The notes under the pieces were generated by a model, which was given only the letters and a program-made list of their open reading frames with translations, did not search any database and was not told the origin of the DNA. From contig ML058460.1 of assembly GCA_003013855.2 (NCBI GenBank), positions 1,488,001 to 1,552,000 on the forward strand: a DNA stretch of 64,000 nt, in the 5' to 3' direction. The stretch is from Liriodendron chinense (Eukaryota > Streptophyta > Magnoliopsida > Magnoliales > Magnoliaceae). The position numbers and the translations under genes are program-made. Positions 25,201 to 35,600 of this stretch are shown one piece after another. The stretch's first letter is position 1; every line of letters starts with the position of its first letter.

Positions 25201-25490
25201 ACTTTTTCACATAGTGATGTTAATTAAGCAAAAATTTTAATAATTTATAACTGATATTTTAACTCTGTTTCATGATTACCTGTGTTGTTATGTAATCATA
25301 TATTTAATTTTTATGATACATGAATTTCTTCTTATAACTGTGAATTGTTTATGGATATTGGAATTGTCATTTTCACTTCTCATGTTTGAAATCTAGGAGT
25401 GGATTATGAATGTGAATGGTTGTGATCACCTATATTTGATTCGGCCTGTAGAAGCAAATATTGAACATATTTTTAGGATGTCTTTATATG

Positions 25491-25869
25491 TAACTAGGCT
25501 TAAAGAAAATCTCACCTTGGAGATCAGATGATTAGAGACGTTGATAGAACCGAAAAATCATTCTTATATCGAAACCTATGACGTTAAGCGGAAACACATG
25601 GTTCTCGGTGCCATGATTAACTAGGGTCAGATTTAAATTTCAGGTTAGGGTTTAAGCTAGGCTTAAGAAACAAAATCATGGTTTGATGGACCTTACCTCT
25701 CTTGATAGCGGCTCAACTTAGAATCCCAGCCGGGTCGACTCGGTTTGACTCAATTCCTCTTCTCTTTCTCTCTTCCTCTTTTCTTCTTCTTCTTCTTTTC
25801 CACACTTGGAATGGAGCTCCATCAATAGAAACAATCGAGAAACCCCCTAATAGCAATGAAGGTCCCACC

Positions 25870-25908
<39 letters not shown>

Positions 25909-26779
25909 GGACGCCTATGAAGAGGGGGATGCGTCTAAGGAGGTCTTTTAAAGACTCCCAAAGTCGGTCAGATGGTTGGTGGGTGAGGAAAGAGGTGCAA
26001 AGAAACCGGTTTCCCGGTTCAAGTGGGAGACGGAGTGAACTCCTCTTCTCACGAACCACATCACATGGGACCGTCCAAAGAGCAAGTGGGGTCCACACGA
26101 AGGTTTTAGAAGTGGTCATGGACGTCCATGCAAATCGGGTGTGTGGATGAGCGGAGATCTTGGTTTAGACGGTAGTTTGGAATGGGCCACATTGTCGATA
26201 GTTGGCTTTCGTACTTGGTCGGACTGAGTTTCGACAGGGCGGGGTTCTAATGGACGGATGCACAATTTCCGCCGCCCTCACAAGTGAGGTCCACTCTAGG
26301 TGGATCGGGACCATTTGTTCCGTTCAACAGATTGGTTAACCGTCAACATGAAAGATGAGATGGATCTGATTTGAAATGGGCCACTTATTGACTGATTTCT
26401 GATTGGGGCATTTGTAGGATGATCGAAGGGCTAAAATTTGATGTGTATGGCTAAAATATGCCCAAAATCTCATATATAAAGCTTTACGAGAAAGTGATCA
26501 TAAAAAACTATAAAAGTTAAAAAATGGCAGTTTAACTTAAGTTTTAACTAATGACATTTTTGTAATTATCTGAAAACTGTAAGTTTTTTTAAATTCAATC
26601 TTTCTATGATGTTTATGGGATTATTCTAAGTAACTTTTGTAAAGGGTCCCCTATTGAATCTTCTACGGATGGCCCGTTGTTTTCAAAACAAAGTGAATGC
26701 TTCATATTCTAGCTAAAATAAAATCAATTAAAAATTCCAAAATTTTTTTCGATAAGTCCTTAAAATCCAAGGCGTTACA
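25491..26779 (+). repeat. Right half of the outer solo LTR
   Basis: It follows the truncated LARD LTR and ends at GGCGTTACA, next to the CTTTA duplication. It contains a CT microsatellite at about 25874-25905. The two open frames crossing 25850-26150 are on opposite strands, run through that microsatellite and have no recognisable content. Confidence 0.55.
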
Positions 26780-26784
26780 CTTTA

Positions 26785-27359
26785 CCTAGAACAGTGATCA
26801 CTCACAATATGGAGGAAGGAATTTGTTCTTCCTAGGCTGCAGACTAGAGCATCTGGCTGGCCACTGCGTCTGGTGAATTTGAAGTGCGGTCCACTTAGAA
26901 CTTGTTCAGGAGCGTAGGCCTGATTTGCCCATGGATCAGTTGGATTTCGAATGAGGCTAGCTATTCCTCCAAAGATCTCCCTCTTTATTAGGAAAATCAT
27001 CCACCGCCCAGTCCCGGTGGACGTAAGGATTTAGGCCAGAGGGATCCAGCTAGCTTTCAAGTGCGTCTGCTACGAAAGTGCTTCGTTGAGTTGCCAGGCT
27101 GAGTCCATTGACCACCTCTTCACAGAAAGTCAGTTAACAGATTAGGTTTGGCGGCATTTCAAAACTTTCTTCTTCGTCCCATCTTCTCCCCATCAAAGTG
27201 TTATTTCTCATGCTCGATGCTGGTGGTCGATGGCTTCCTCCTCGGTCAAGGGGAGGCTGATGATTGGATTTACTCCAAGTTTCATTTTCTGGGAGTTGTG
27301 GTGTGCCAAAAATAGTGCAAGGTTCGAAGGAAGACCGATTAATGTTCAGACGATAGTGA
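26785..27359 (+). pseudogene. LINE-type zinc-binding RVT region, middle piece of copy A
   Basis: It aligns with 60400-60955. Recognisable phrases include the GEFEVRSTSNLFRS region of the sister copy (here altered, GEFEVRST lost to GEFEVRSTX-type changes) and FIFWELWC...FEGRPINVQTIVM near its end. The last phrase is typical of the segment between zf-RVT and RNase H in plant LINEs. Frameshifts and stops are present. It is interrupted at 27359 by the copia element, and the frame resumes at 31894. Confidence 0.6.
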
Positions 27360-27983
27360 TGTTGCGCAACACGCCAACAACACTAGTGAACCAAGATCCA
27401 ATCTCCGATCTCACCCACAAATGATAAACAAGAAGAAATAATAACTAGAAGCAGAATTCAAACAAACCAACAATCCATAAGATAGAATTTACGTGGAAAA
27501 ATCCCAACAAGGGTAAAAAAACCACGGATGCAAAGTTCCACTATGAAAAAACGAAGTTATAATCAGTATACTCACCTTCTCTTATGCTCCCATGCATAAA
27601 GACAGCCTTTTTTGCTAACCTCTTCCCTCTTTTTCACCTTGGATGTATAGAAAACCTAATCACATACCCTAATCCTGAATTACACCCCTTTATATAGCAT
27701 AAGACATAAATTAGACTTAAAATAAGAAACCCTGCGAAACAGATCGTGTCCGGTTGGGCTTGGTCAGGCGCCCACCCAATGTCATAAACATCCAGCGAGA
27801 TCCAGGGAAATCTGCCCGAATTTCGTGCGTCCGATAAAACATGGTCGGGCGCCCGACTGTGTCTGAAATAGTCCAGAGACTTTTGTCTCTAATGTGTGAA
27901 TATCCAGCGCCCGGTCATAGACCGTCCAGGTGCCCGACCACCCCTGGCTGGCATAATTGGTGTGCTGGCTCCACACCTCAACA
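27360..27983 (-). repeat. 3' LTR of the copia element
   Basis: In element orientation it starts TGTTGAGGTGTGG and ends TTGCGCAACA, with intact TG...CA ends. It carries a TATATAAAGG promoter-like box (plus-strand CCTTTATATAG near 27689) and several copies of the palindromic motif GGGCGCCCGAC. Confidence 0.85.
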
Positions 27984-27996
27984 ATCTCCCACTTGG
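27984..27996 (-). promoter_or_regulatory. Polypurine tract of the copia element
   Basis: In element orientation CCAAGTGGGAGAT sits directly before the 3' LTR. This is the usual copia sequence and position. Confidence 0.8.
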
Positions 27997-28054
27997 AGAC
28001 ACATCAACATAGATCCTTCGTCTTTTACATTCGGAGTGCACCACCTCCTCGTCT

Positions 28055-28396
28055 TCAAGCCTGAAGACCAATCAAAGCTGAACAAAGCTTTAGCTTCTCC
28101 CATGTGACCGCCTTGGTCAACATATCAGTAAGGTTCTCACTTGTATGGATCTTTTCCAAGGTAATTGATCCATCTTCTAGTAACGAACGTATGAAGTGAT
28201 ATTTGATGTCAATATGCTTGATCTTTAAATGAAAGGCTGAATTCTTGGCCAAGTGTATTGCACTCTGACTGTCACAGTACAGCTTGCAATCTGCTTGCTT
28301 CTTCCACAACTCTTCCATAAAACCTTGCATCCACACCATCTCCTTGCACGCTTCTGTAGCTGTAACATACTCTACTTTCGTTACACTGATGGACAC
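28055..28396 (-). pseudogene. copia RNase H domain
   Basis: The frame reads TKVEYVTATEACKEMVWM, then LYCDSQSAIHLAKN and HIDIKYHFIRSLLEDG, the standard C-terminal RNase H phrases of Ty1/copia polyproteins. They include the active-site E of EY and D of CDSQSA. The frame is open here but is separated from the reverse transcriptase by stops and shifts. Confidence 0.85.
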
Positions 28397-28579
28397 TATC
28401 TTCTGTAACTAAGAGACCTAATTGACTGTAGCACTACCCAGAGTAAAGACATACCCTATAGTGCTCCTTTTATTATCAATATCCCTTGCTAAATCTAAAT
28501 CAACATAGCTTTATAACTTGATTTCTAATCCTTCATAACACAGTCCTATATCCACAGTACCTACTAGGTATCTGAGGAT

Positions 28580-29004
28580 CTACTTTAAAGCTTCCCAATA
28601 TTCCTTTCCGGGGTTGTTCATGAACTTGCCAACAACTCCCACTACTTGAGCAGTATCTGGCCTCGTGCTAACCATAGCATACATAAGGTTCCCTATAGCT
28701 GACGTGTATGAGACTTTAGCCATGTAGTCCCATTCCTCCTGCGTCTTCACACCTTGCTCCTTAGAAAGCTTGAAGTGATTGGCTAATGGAGTGCTAACCG
28801 GCTTAGCACCTCCTATACTGAATCGATCAAGTACCTTGACTATGTACTCTGCCTGTGATAAAACTAGTTTCTTGTTTTCTCTGTCACACTTTATCCTCAT
28901 ACCTAAGATTTGTTTTGAAGCTCCTAAATCCTTCATGAAAAATTCTCTAGACAATTGTCTTTTGAGATCTGAGATGTCCTTTATGCTTGATCCGGCTACA
29001 AGCA
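28580..29004 (-). pseudogene. copia reverse transcriptase, C-terminal part
   Basis: The frame begins MLVAGSSIKDISDLK, directly after the catalytic YVDD position, and runs through KDLGASKQILGM, PVSTPLANHFKLS and STRPDTAQVVGVVGKFM. Just upstream (about 29005-29020) the DNA reads CTATACATTGTGATATGC, where an intact gene would have two Asp codons. One base is missing, so the catalytic motif is lost and the frame shifts. Confidence 0.85.
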
Positions 29005-29139
29005 TATCACAATGTATAGAAGGAGGATGATGTACGAAGTATCAAACTTCTACAAATAGCAATAGTGATCTAGATGACATCTTCTAAACCCGTTTCCCGA
29101 CATGAAACTGTCGAACTTCTTATACCATTGCCTCGGGGA

Positions 29140-29450
29140 CTACTTCAGGTCATATAAACTCTTTCTCAGTCTACACGTTTTATTCTCCTTTCCTGGTGCC
29201 ACATATCCTGTCGGCTGATTTATATATATCTCTTCTTCAAGGTCCCCATGAAGAAAGGTTATCTTAACATCTAGCTTCTTTAGATGTAAGTCCTCTGTAG
29301 CCACTATACTTAAGACCATGCGAATCGAAGACATCTTCACCACTAGTGAAAATATTTCAATGAAATTGATAGCTACCTTTCGTTGGAACCCTTTCACAAC
29401 CAGTCTGGCCTTGTACCACTTCGAATCATTGTGCTCCTCTTTCAGTCTGT
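29140..29450 (-). pseudogene. copia reverse transcriptase, N-terminal part
   Basis: Minus-strand phrases VYRLKEEHNDSKWYKARLVV, then LKKLDVKITFLHGDLEEEIY and CRLRKSLYDLK, mark the first half of copia reverse transcriptase. The Asp of LDVKITFLHG, a metal ligand, is present. The Trp of the usual NKWVYRLK is a stop. The frame fails between this part and the C-terminal part. Confidence 0.8.
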
Positions 29451-29489
29451 AAACTCATTTGTTATTGTTGAGCTCTGAATTGTGTATAT

Positions 29490-30232
29490 TCTAACCCAAA
29501 CTCATCACACATTATGTATGGTTTTCATGATTAAAGACTAATCCAATACATATTTTTGTGTTTGTAAGAATGTGAGAGTCTACCTATATAATGTTAAAAG
29601 ATGCACTTTAAATACCTTGAAGATCAATAGAGGAAAGGACAAGAGGTGGAAGAAGGATGCAATGGAGATGGAGAAAGAGAAGAGCAGAAAGTCAGATTTT
29701 ACAAACTGATTGGCCGGCCGGGCAAACCCTCCAGAAACTGCATTTTTGCTAGACAGTTTTTACACAGGCCGACCTGTGGTCCGGCCAGAGGGGTCGACCT
29801 ATGCATTCCAAGTCCAGAGAGTTGGGTTATATGTTGTGTAACCTCCAGCCAGCGAGCGTCCAGATTGCATAAGGAGTCTCCGTTTTCTCGAAGATTCCAA
29901 GTCGGTGACAGGCTTTTGCTATAAAAGAAACCCTTACGTCGTTCCTAAGGCATCATAGAAGGCTGGAAAGTTCGTGGGAGGTGGAGAGGAGCGTCGTGGA
30001 GTATTTGCAACTCCTCCAACTAGGGTTTTTATGGTTTTTCTATGCTTTTAGAGTAGTTTCTTTTGAGTTTTAGTTCAATCTGTTAATGGTTAGCTAAACC
30101 TCTTAGCTAGGGCTAAAAGGTGAAACTTTTTGTTATTTATAATACTTAATTCGAATTAGTTCAAGTACTTTTGGGTTTTATGAAGAACATTTCTAGTTCT
30201 AGTTTGAAATAAAGTTAATATTTTTAATTAAT
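29490..30232 (+). mobile_element. LTR-like block replacing the integrase region of the copia element
   Basis: Reverse transcriptase sequence ends near 29470 and protease sequence begins near 30233, yet no integrase lies between. Instead there is a 0.74-kb block with a TATAAAAG box (near 29921) and a later AATAAAG signal (near 30208), spaced as in an LTR promoter and polyadenylation unit on the plus strand, with CCGGCC-rich sequence upstream. I could not find a clean TG...CA pair or target duplication, so a deletion accompanied the insertion or the ends have decayed. Confidence 0.45.
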
Positions 30233-30400
30233 CTTTTATCTCTTGCCCACAATACTGCACGGCTTATCATCACCCAAGTAGACTTTCCCAAAGTCTCCTG
30301 ACATATGAAGTGGCATGAAACGAAGCACTCGAGTCTATAATCTAAGACTCATTCCACGCATCGAGAGACAAGATCAACGCCTCTGTGTCACTCTCCTCAG
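30233..30400 (-). pseudogene. copia protease remnant
   Basis: Minus-strand reading gives ES*IIDSSASFHATS followed, after a shift, by LGDDKPCSIVGK-like sequence. This is the protease DSGASFHAT motif with Gly changed to Ser and the preceding Trp changed to a stop. Confidence 0.7.
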
Positions 30401-30439
30401 ATAGATTCACTAAATCCTTCCCCCACCTTGAGAGCTTCC

Positions 30440-31194
30440 TTCTTGTTTCTTAAGCGCCCTGCAATCAAGTTTCATGTGCCCCTTCTTCCTACAATACCAA
30501 TACACATTCTTATCTTTCCGTCCCTTGGACTTCTTCCTCGACTTAGAACGCGTGTGTTTATTGCCTCCTTTATTCAACGATTTTCATCTTCCTTCAACGT
30601 TTAGAGCATTCCTAGAATCCCCTGAAATTCCAGATGCCTTCCTTCTAGATTCTTCACTGAGAATTAGACCCGCCACATCATCGAACTTCAACTTCGTCGA
30701 CCCTGAAGAATTGCTCATAGCAATCACCAAACCATCCCAACTGTCTGACAAACTGGACAATATAAATAGCGCCCTGACCTCATCATCAAAAGTGATGCCA
30801 ACGGACTCCAATTGGCTCTTAACTGTATTGAACTCATTTAGATGTTCAGCCACGCCCCCACCATCTGACATCTTCATGTTGAATAGCCGTTTCATGAGAT
30901 GAACCTTGTTGGACGCTGAAGGTTTCTCATACATCATAGCTAGAGCTTGCATTAATTCTTTTGTAGTCTTCACCTTGGATATATTGAAGGCGACACTCTT
31001 AGACAAAGAGAGTTGGATCGTTCCTAAAGCCTTCCGATCCACTAAAGACTATTCATCATCTGTCATCTTCTCTGGTTTCTTCTCTGAGGAATATAGAGAT
31101 CCTTCTGATACAGATAATCCTCCATCTGCATCTTCTAGAAGGTAAAGTTTGAACCGTCAAACTTTTCAATTCGTGTCTTCCCTTCTTTCATCAT
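30440..31194 (-). pseudogene. copia gag with damaged zinc knuckle
   Basis: Starting from ATG at 31194, the reading gives MMKEGKTRIEKFDGSNFTF, then a stop where Trp is usual, MEDYLYQKDLY, a second Trp-to-stop, and then a long open stretch (31042-30584) with LGTIQLSLSKSVAFNISK and VHLMKRLFNMKM, the UBN2-type gag body. The zinc knuckle near 30480-30530 reads YWYCRKKGHMKLDC: the first Cys of CX2CX4HX4C is Tyr. It gave the nucleocapsid of the element and is no longer functional. Confidence 0.8.
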
Positions 31195-31220
31195 CGCTCC
31201 CACTTGAACTAAACCAATAA

Positions 31221-31231
31221 CTCTAATACCA
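31221..31231 (-). promoter_or_regulatory. Primer binding site of the copia element
   Basis: In element orientation TGGTATTAGAG follows the 5' LTR, one C-to-T change from TGGTATCAGAG of initiator Met tRNA priming. Confidence 0.75.
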
Positions 31232-31233
31232 GT

Positions 31234-31888
31234 TATTGCGCAGCACGCCAACAACGCCGGTGAACCAAGATCCAATCTCCAGTCTCACCCACAAACGATA
31301 AACAAAAAGAAATAATAACTAGAAGCAGAATTCAAACAAACCAACAATCCACAAGACAAAATTTATGTGGAAAAATACTAACAAGGGTAAAAAACCACGG
31401 ATGCAAAGTTTCACTATGAAGAAAACTAAGTTACAATGAATATACTCACCTTCTTCTATCTTCCATGTACAGTGACGACCCTTTTTGCTAACCTCTTCCC
31501 TCTTTCTCACCTTGGATGTATAAAAAACCTAATCACATATCCTAATCCTAAATTACACCCCTTTATATAGCATAAGACGAAAATTGGATTCAAAATAGGA
31601 AACCCCGTGAAACAGATCGCGTCCGGTCGGGAGCCCGGTCAGGCTTGGTCGGGTGCTCACCCAATCTCATAAATGTCCAGCGAGCTCCAAGGAAATATGC
31701 CTGAATTTCAGACGTATGACCAAACATGGTCGGGCGCTCGCCCTAAGCACCGGGCACCTGGTCTACTAACGATCGAGCGCCCGACTATGTCTGAAACAGT
31801 CCAGAGACTTTTGTCTCTAATTTGTGAATATCGGGCGCCCGACCACCCTTGGCTGGCATAATTGGTGTGCTGGCTCCACACCTTAATA
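31234..31888 (-). repeat. 5' LTR of the copia element
   Basis: Collinear with 27360-27983 but with many transitions and some indels. Both terminal dinucleotides have mutated (TATTGCG and TTAATA in place of TGTTGCG and TCAACA on the plus strand). The GGGCGCCCGAC palindrome is present again. Confidence 0.85.
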
Positions 31889-32660
31889 AGTGATTAAGAT
31901 TCTCGGATGGCTATGAGTGGATCCTTCCTGCTGCCCTGCATGCCAAAACCCACCAACCGGGAGGTCTGGCAAGTTGAGGGATCATCCGGTTGGGGTAGTC
32001 GTGAAGTGGAAGAAACCATAAACTAGTTGGTGTGCTCTTAATGTAGATAGTCCGTCTTTGCAAAATCCAGGGAAGTCTGGGGGCGGAGGCATCTGTCGTA
32101 AGAGTGAGGGGGAGGTCATCGTCGCTTTCTCCGTATGTTTTGGGAGATGTTCCAACAATTTGGCTAAGTTCAAGGTAGTGGCCGAGGGGTTGAAAATGTG
32201 TATCGACTGTGGTGTCTTCAAGGTAGACATTTTAACTGTTTCCAAGCTGGTGGTCGGCGTGCTTGCCAATCCTACTCCTATTGGATGGTCGGCTTGGTAT
32301 TGGCATGCTAAGATAATCATGTTAATGGGAAAGTTGGAGGTCGAAATTTCACACTCCCCGAGGGAAGCCAACTCGGTCGCGGACGGGCTGGCCCATTGGG
32401 GCAGCCTTTCACAGGTCCATCGAGTTTTTGCCTCAGCTAATGAGCTATCGCCAATGATCTGCGGCCTCCTCTTCCTTGACAAGGTGGGCTTGGGCTATAT
32501 TAGGATAAAATAGTTTGATATGAAGATAGATCCTTAAATGACAGGTGGGGTTCTAAGCTTTTTGTGGGGGCCTTCTCGAATGTATGTTGATCTTTCTTTT
32601 TTATAATAAAAATTTTCTCTTCCTTTGGAAATAAAAATAAAAAATAAAAAATAAAAAAAG
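31889..32660 (+). pseudogene. LINE-type RNase H and 3' end, last piece of copy A
   Basis: It resumes the frame broken at 27359 (AAGATTCTCGGATGG). RNase H phrases GKSGGGGIC, NLAKFKVVAEGLKMC and VDILTVSKLVVG are clear, but the catalytic Glu of AEFKA is Lys and the Asp of TDSKL is Val, so the enzyme is dead in this copy even where the frame is open (32058-32513). SHSPREANSVADGLAHW keeps the last Asp. It ends in an A-rich tail near 32634-32657, as LINE 3' ends do. Confidence 0.75.
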
Positions 32661-35600
32661 CTCTCTAGTTTTATCTCCTTCACATGGCAGGTGAAAACTT
32701 CACTTGAACAAATAGAAAATAGAATAGAGAGCAATGGATACCCAAGTACCATAGCTTCCACGGCACTTTGATCTGGGTCTTTCAAACCGTCGACAATCCA
32801 TCTTAGATTTTGATTCCAAAATTGCATTGAGAAGGCCGAGGCTCCTATAATACTATTTGATGCAGTCCAAGAACACCCTAATCTTGATCCACAACTGACT
32901 CGAAAATGATACCATAGAATGGAATACGAATAACATTTTGCCATTGTGATCCCAATAAATACCACCCTTCCTGCTGCCATGGGTTTCCTCTAGATGAGCC
33001 TTTGTGTTTAATTTTACCCAACGGTATATTGGCCACTTCCATGTTACTGTTTCCACAGTACTCCTCTCTATTTTTAACCCATCCATCCCAATTACATCTC
33101 AGGCCATATCTTCAAGGAAGTTGCATATAAATTTTTCTAGGATTCTTTTCGTTAATTCCATAATCTGCCTAATAATGTTGTTTGTCACTGGCTAAGGTGG
33201 CACATGTATATCTAATGTCAAATTTTTTCACCATTTCTATTTTCCCATAGTTCCCAGAAAATGAGGTATGGGAGTATTGACTTGAGAGTTTGAGACTGGA
33301 TGAACAACGTACAAGACTAAACCATAGTAGTAGTCTCTGACGGGTTGCTCACGAATGGGTTGCTTACAAGAAAAGCACTCTCAAAAAATTCTACCAAAAT
33401 AGTTCAATAGCAACCTCTGACAAATGGTGTAGAGTACCTAATAGTTGGATAAGCCTGTTCTTTGAAGCATCCCGTAGTAATCATAGTGGGGCTTTTTGAA
33501 TGTACCTGTTAGATGGAATACACACGAAAAAACATTGGCCCCGTGCATGAAGGTGTAATCGGGTGAATTACTGAATGGGTGAATAGGCAAGGTGAATAAC
33601 TTCTCCGTTGTGATGACATGCATGGAAACCTACCGCTCTTTGTTGACTGAAATGGTCTAAACACTTTTGTCTATTTTTTATTTTTTATTTCCTAAAACAT
33701 GAAAGAGTACTTACATCCGCCAATCATGACAAATAATAAAATGAGCTGCATCATACACATGTTCCTTGGATGTATGTGTGGCTGGAAACTAGATTGAAGG
33801 ATATTTAGCCTTCCAATTGGATTGAATCTAATTCAATTTTTTTAATAGACTCTAAGAAAGTGCAATATGTGGGCTCGAACATAGTTCATGGCTCCAGCCA
33901 TTTGCTAATGTGATCTTAAAATATGAGGGATTTTTAAGGGGAATTTCTTCTAAATTTAGACCGGACAAAACCATCCCTCTTACCAAATTGCCATTGTCAC
34001 CATTGTGGGTCCACATGGATGGCCGTGGGTGCATGCTACCAAGATGATCACACAGGCTAAAACACTGGCCTTTCCCATCATTAAGTGGGCCAATTGGGAA
34101 TTTGAGGGTTTTGTGAGTGGTGTTTTCTTTCCTTCTTATGTCGTGGCCTATTTAATGATTGGATTCAATCGATTTTTTGTTTATATATATAAAACATGCT
34201 TGCTCCTATTATCTCACAGTAATGAAAAAAAAAAAAGTGCAATGATTACAAATTACTTTACCAGTCCATTGATGATATTTGCATCTGAGTGGTGATTCCT
34301 ACGTTTGATTTGTAGACAATAAAACTGTAATCATGTCATTTTTTATGTGGCCATTTGGATTTAAAATTGTCACAATGACTATATATATGAATAAGTGCAA
34401 TTATTACTTTTTTTAAATTGCCATTATCACACAAATTCCTTGTCTCCTCAATACATCTATATTGGACGGATGATTCCTCGTTTGGTTTTATAGTGGTAAA
34501 ATCATAAAGGATAACACATTACCCTTATATTAGTTAGGATGGGCCAAACAAACAGCCCTTAATCATCATGGCCGGATGCATATGTTGGCCGTATTGGATG
34601 TCATACACACCACGTTTGCAATGCTCAACTCTACCACTGTTTAGTAAGAGAAGGCATTTTTTCCATTTTGCTTAGTGAAAAAGCAGGTGAAAGAGAATTA
34701 GACAAAGTGACTTCAAATTTTTATTAGGGTCATGTTTCTTTGGTTAGATTTCATGATAGTCCAATTTTTCCACCGCATACATGGCATAGGTGTATTGCAA
34801 TCAAGACCGTCCAAAACTCTAGGCTATTTAGATGGAGCATAACCTAAAATTTATGCTAAGAATATGTAATAACCATCAGATAATTTGGGTTGGAATTTGC
34901 ATCGCTCACTATTTTACTTTGAACCATCCATTTGGTAGTGAATGATTGGCTAGGATTGTTTGATTAGTATGATTTTAGAGATATGTTGTTATCTACAATG
35001 TGCCGGCCCACAACTTAAGTTTGCAACAGATATTAGAACTTGATTGTTAATGTGTGGATGAGTGAGAATCCATGGCGAAAATATAACCTGACCTATTGCT
35101 ACAGGATAATCCAGACTTCGTGCATTAGATTTGGGATTGCGATTCAGTGATCCAAACAGTTAATATAATGATGCATGCATTAACGGTAGTTTTCTCAAAA
35201 CTCTACAAGATTATAATATACAAAATTTAGTCCAAAAACAATAGGCCAGCCCAACCTATTTTTCAGGCATGAGCTCTCTGTGCTAGGCCCATGTTGGCCT
35301 TGGACCGGCTCAGACCTTGGGTCTCAAGTGAGGTTGGGCCTGGGCCTAGCTAGCCTAGCCCGCCCATTGGAACCCCTATCATGTGGCTGTTCCATGCCAG
35401 GACCACTTCCATTCTACCAGTGGCTGAGGGATGCAAAAGCCCAAGAAGATATGAAGAGCCAGTGCCCAGTGGATGGAGGAGAGATAATCAAACGAACTGG
35501 AAGACAAGAGACCATTCGATCAGCAAGCGGCCCCTAAAAGGACATTAAACGAAAGAATACAGCATGGATAGCTATCCCCTTTCAACAGAGCCGACATCTA

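Larger units (their letters stand above)
14300..25216. mobile_element. 10.9-kb CACTA-superfamily transposon, apparently non-autonomous
   Basis: The left end CACTACGTGAAAAAGTGC and the right end, inverted CACTATGTGAAAAAGTGC, agree at all but one of these bases, and the match continues with scattered changes to about base 30. Both ends carry arrays of TTCGACGGT/ACCGTCGAA subterminal motifs, as in CACTA elements. The empty site in the left LTR near 8680 (GCTATGTTAATTAAG) confirms the insertion. The flanks are CAT and ATG, so only two bases overlap where three are expected. No transposase is recognisable. The interior holds fold-back repeats, a WRKY-like exon, a 46-bp mini CACTA and a minisatellite. 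Confidence 0.8.
4300..25490 (+). mobile_element. Large non-coding LTR retrotransposon (LARD-like), 3' LTR truncated and carrying a CACTA element
   Basis: Two long direct copies flank a short centre: 4300-10075 and 11261 onward. A primer site follows the first copy and a purine tract precedes the second, which fixes the orientation as plus. With its later insertion removed, the left LTR is about 4.4 kb; the internal part is only about 1.19 kb and shows no gag or pol. This matches large retrotransposon derivatives that depend on a partner's proteins. The right LTR stops near 25490, where the left LTR still has over 1 kb to go, so its end and the target duplication are lost. Confidence 0.65.
11261..25490 (+). 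repeat. 3' LTR of the LARD-like element, split by CACTA and truncated
   Basis: 11261-14299 parallels 4300-8680 of the left LTR without its 6810-8188 insertion. After the CACTA insertion the LTR resumes at 25217 and follows 8680-8945 until about 25490. The homology then ends sharply and outer solo-LTR sequence follows. Confidence 0.65.
3657..26779 (+). mobile_element. Solo LTR split by a nested 21-kb element (halves 3657-4299 and 25491-26779)
   Basis: The outer ends are TGTAACGC at 3657 and GCGTTACA ending at 26779, an inverted TG...CA pair as in LTRs. The 5-bp target CTTTA is duplicated exactly at 3652-3656 and 26780-26784, and the sister locus at 60395 has a single CTTTA. The two halves outside the nested element total about 1.9 kb and do not repeat each other, so this reads as one solo LTR rather than a full element. 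The strand and superfamily cannot be fixed. The nested content is described separately. Confidence 0.75.
27360..31888 (-). mobile_element. Ty1/copia retrotransposon, degenerate, 5-bp target duplication AGTGA
   Basis: The element runs on the minus strand: 5' LTR 31888-31234, primer site, gag, zinc knuckle, protease remnant, reverse transcriptase, RNase H, purine tract, 3' LTR 27983-27360. AGTGA is duplicated at 27355-27359 and 31889-31893, and the sister copy at 60947-60952 shows the site without the insertion. Integrase is missing, replaced by a foreign block at about 29490-30232. Several Trp codons are stops and the catalytic YVDD region is frameshifted, so it cannot move on its own. Confidence 0.9.

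Noticed and set aside
3657..26779. A complete LTR retrotransposon with LTRs at both ends of this interval
   Set aside because: The two end portions (3657-4299 and 25491-26779) do not repeat each other, so a split solo LTR fits better.
30474..30902. 142-residue plus-strand frame
   Set aside because: It is the antisense shadow of copia gag, which is clearly coding on the minus strand.
31982..32482. 166-residue minus-strand frame
   Set aside because: It is the antisense of the LINE RNase H domain read on the plus strand; the sister copy shows the same shadow at 61042-61233.
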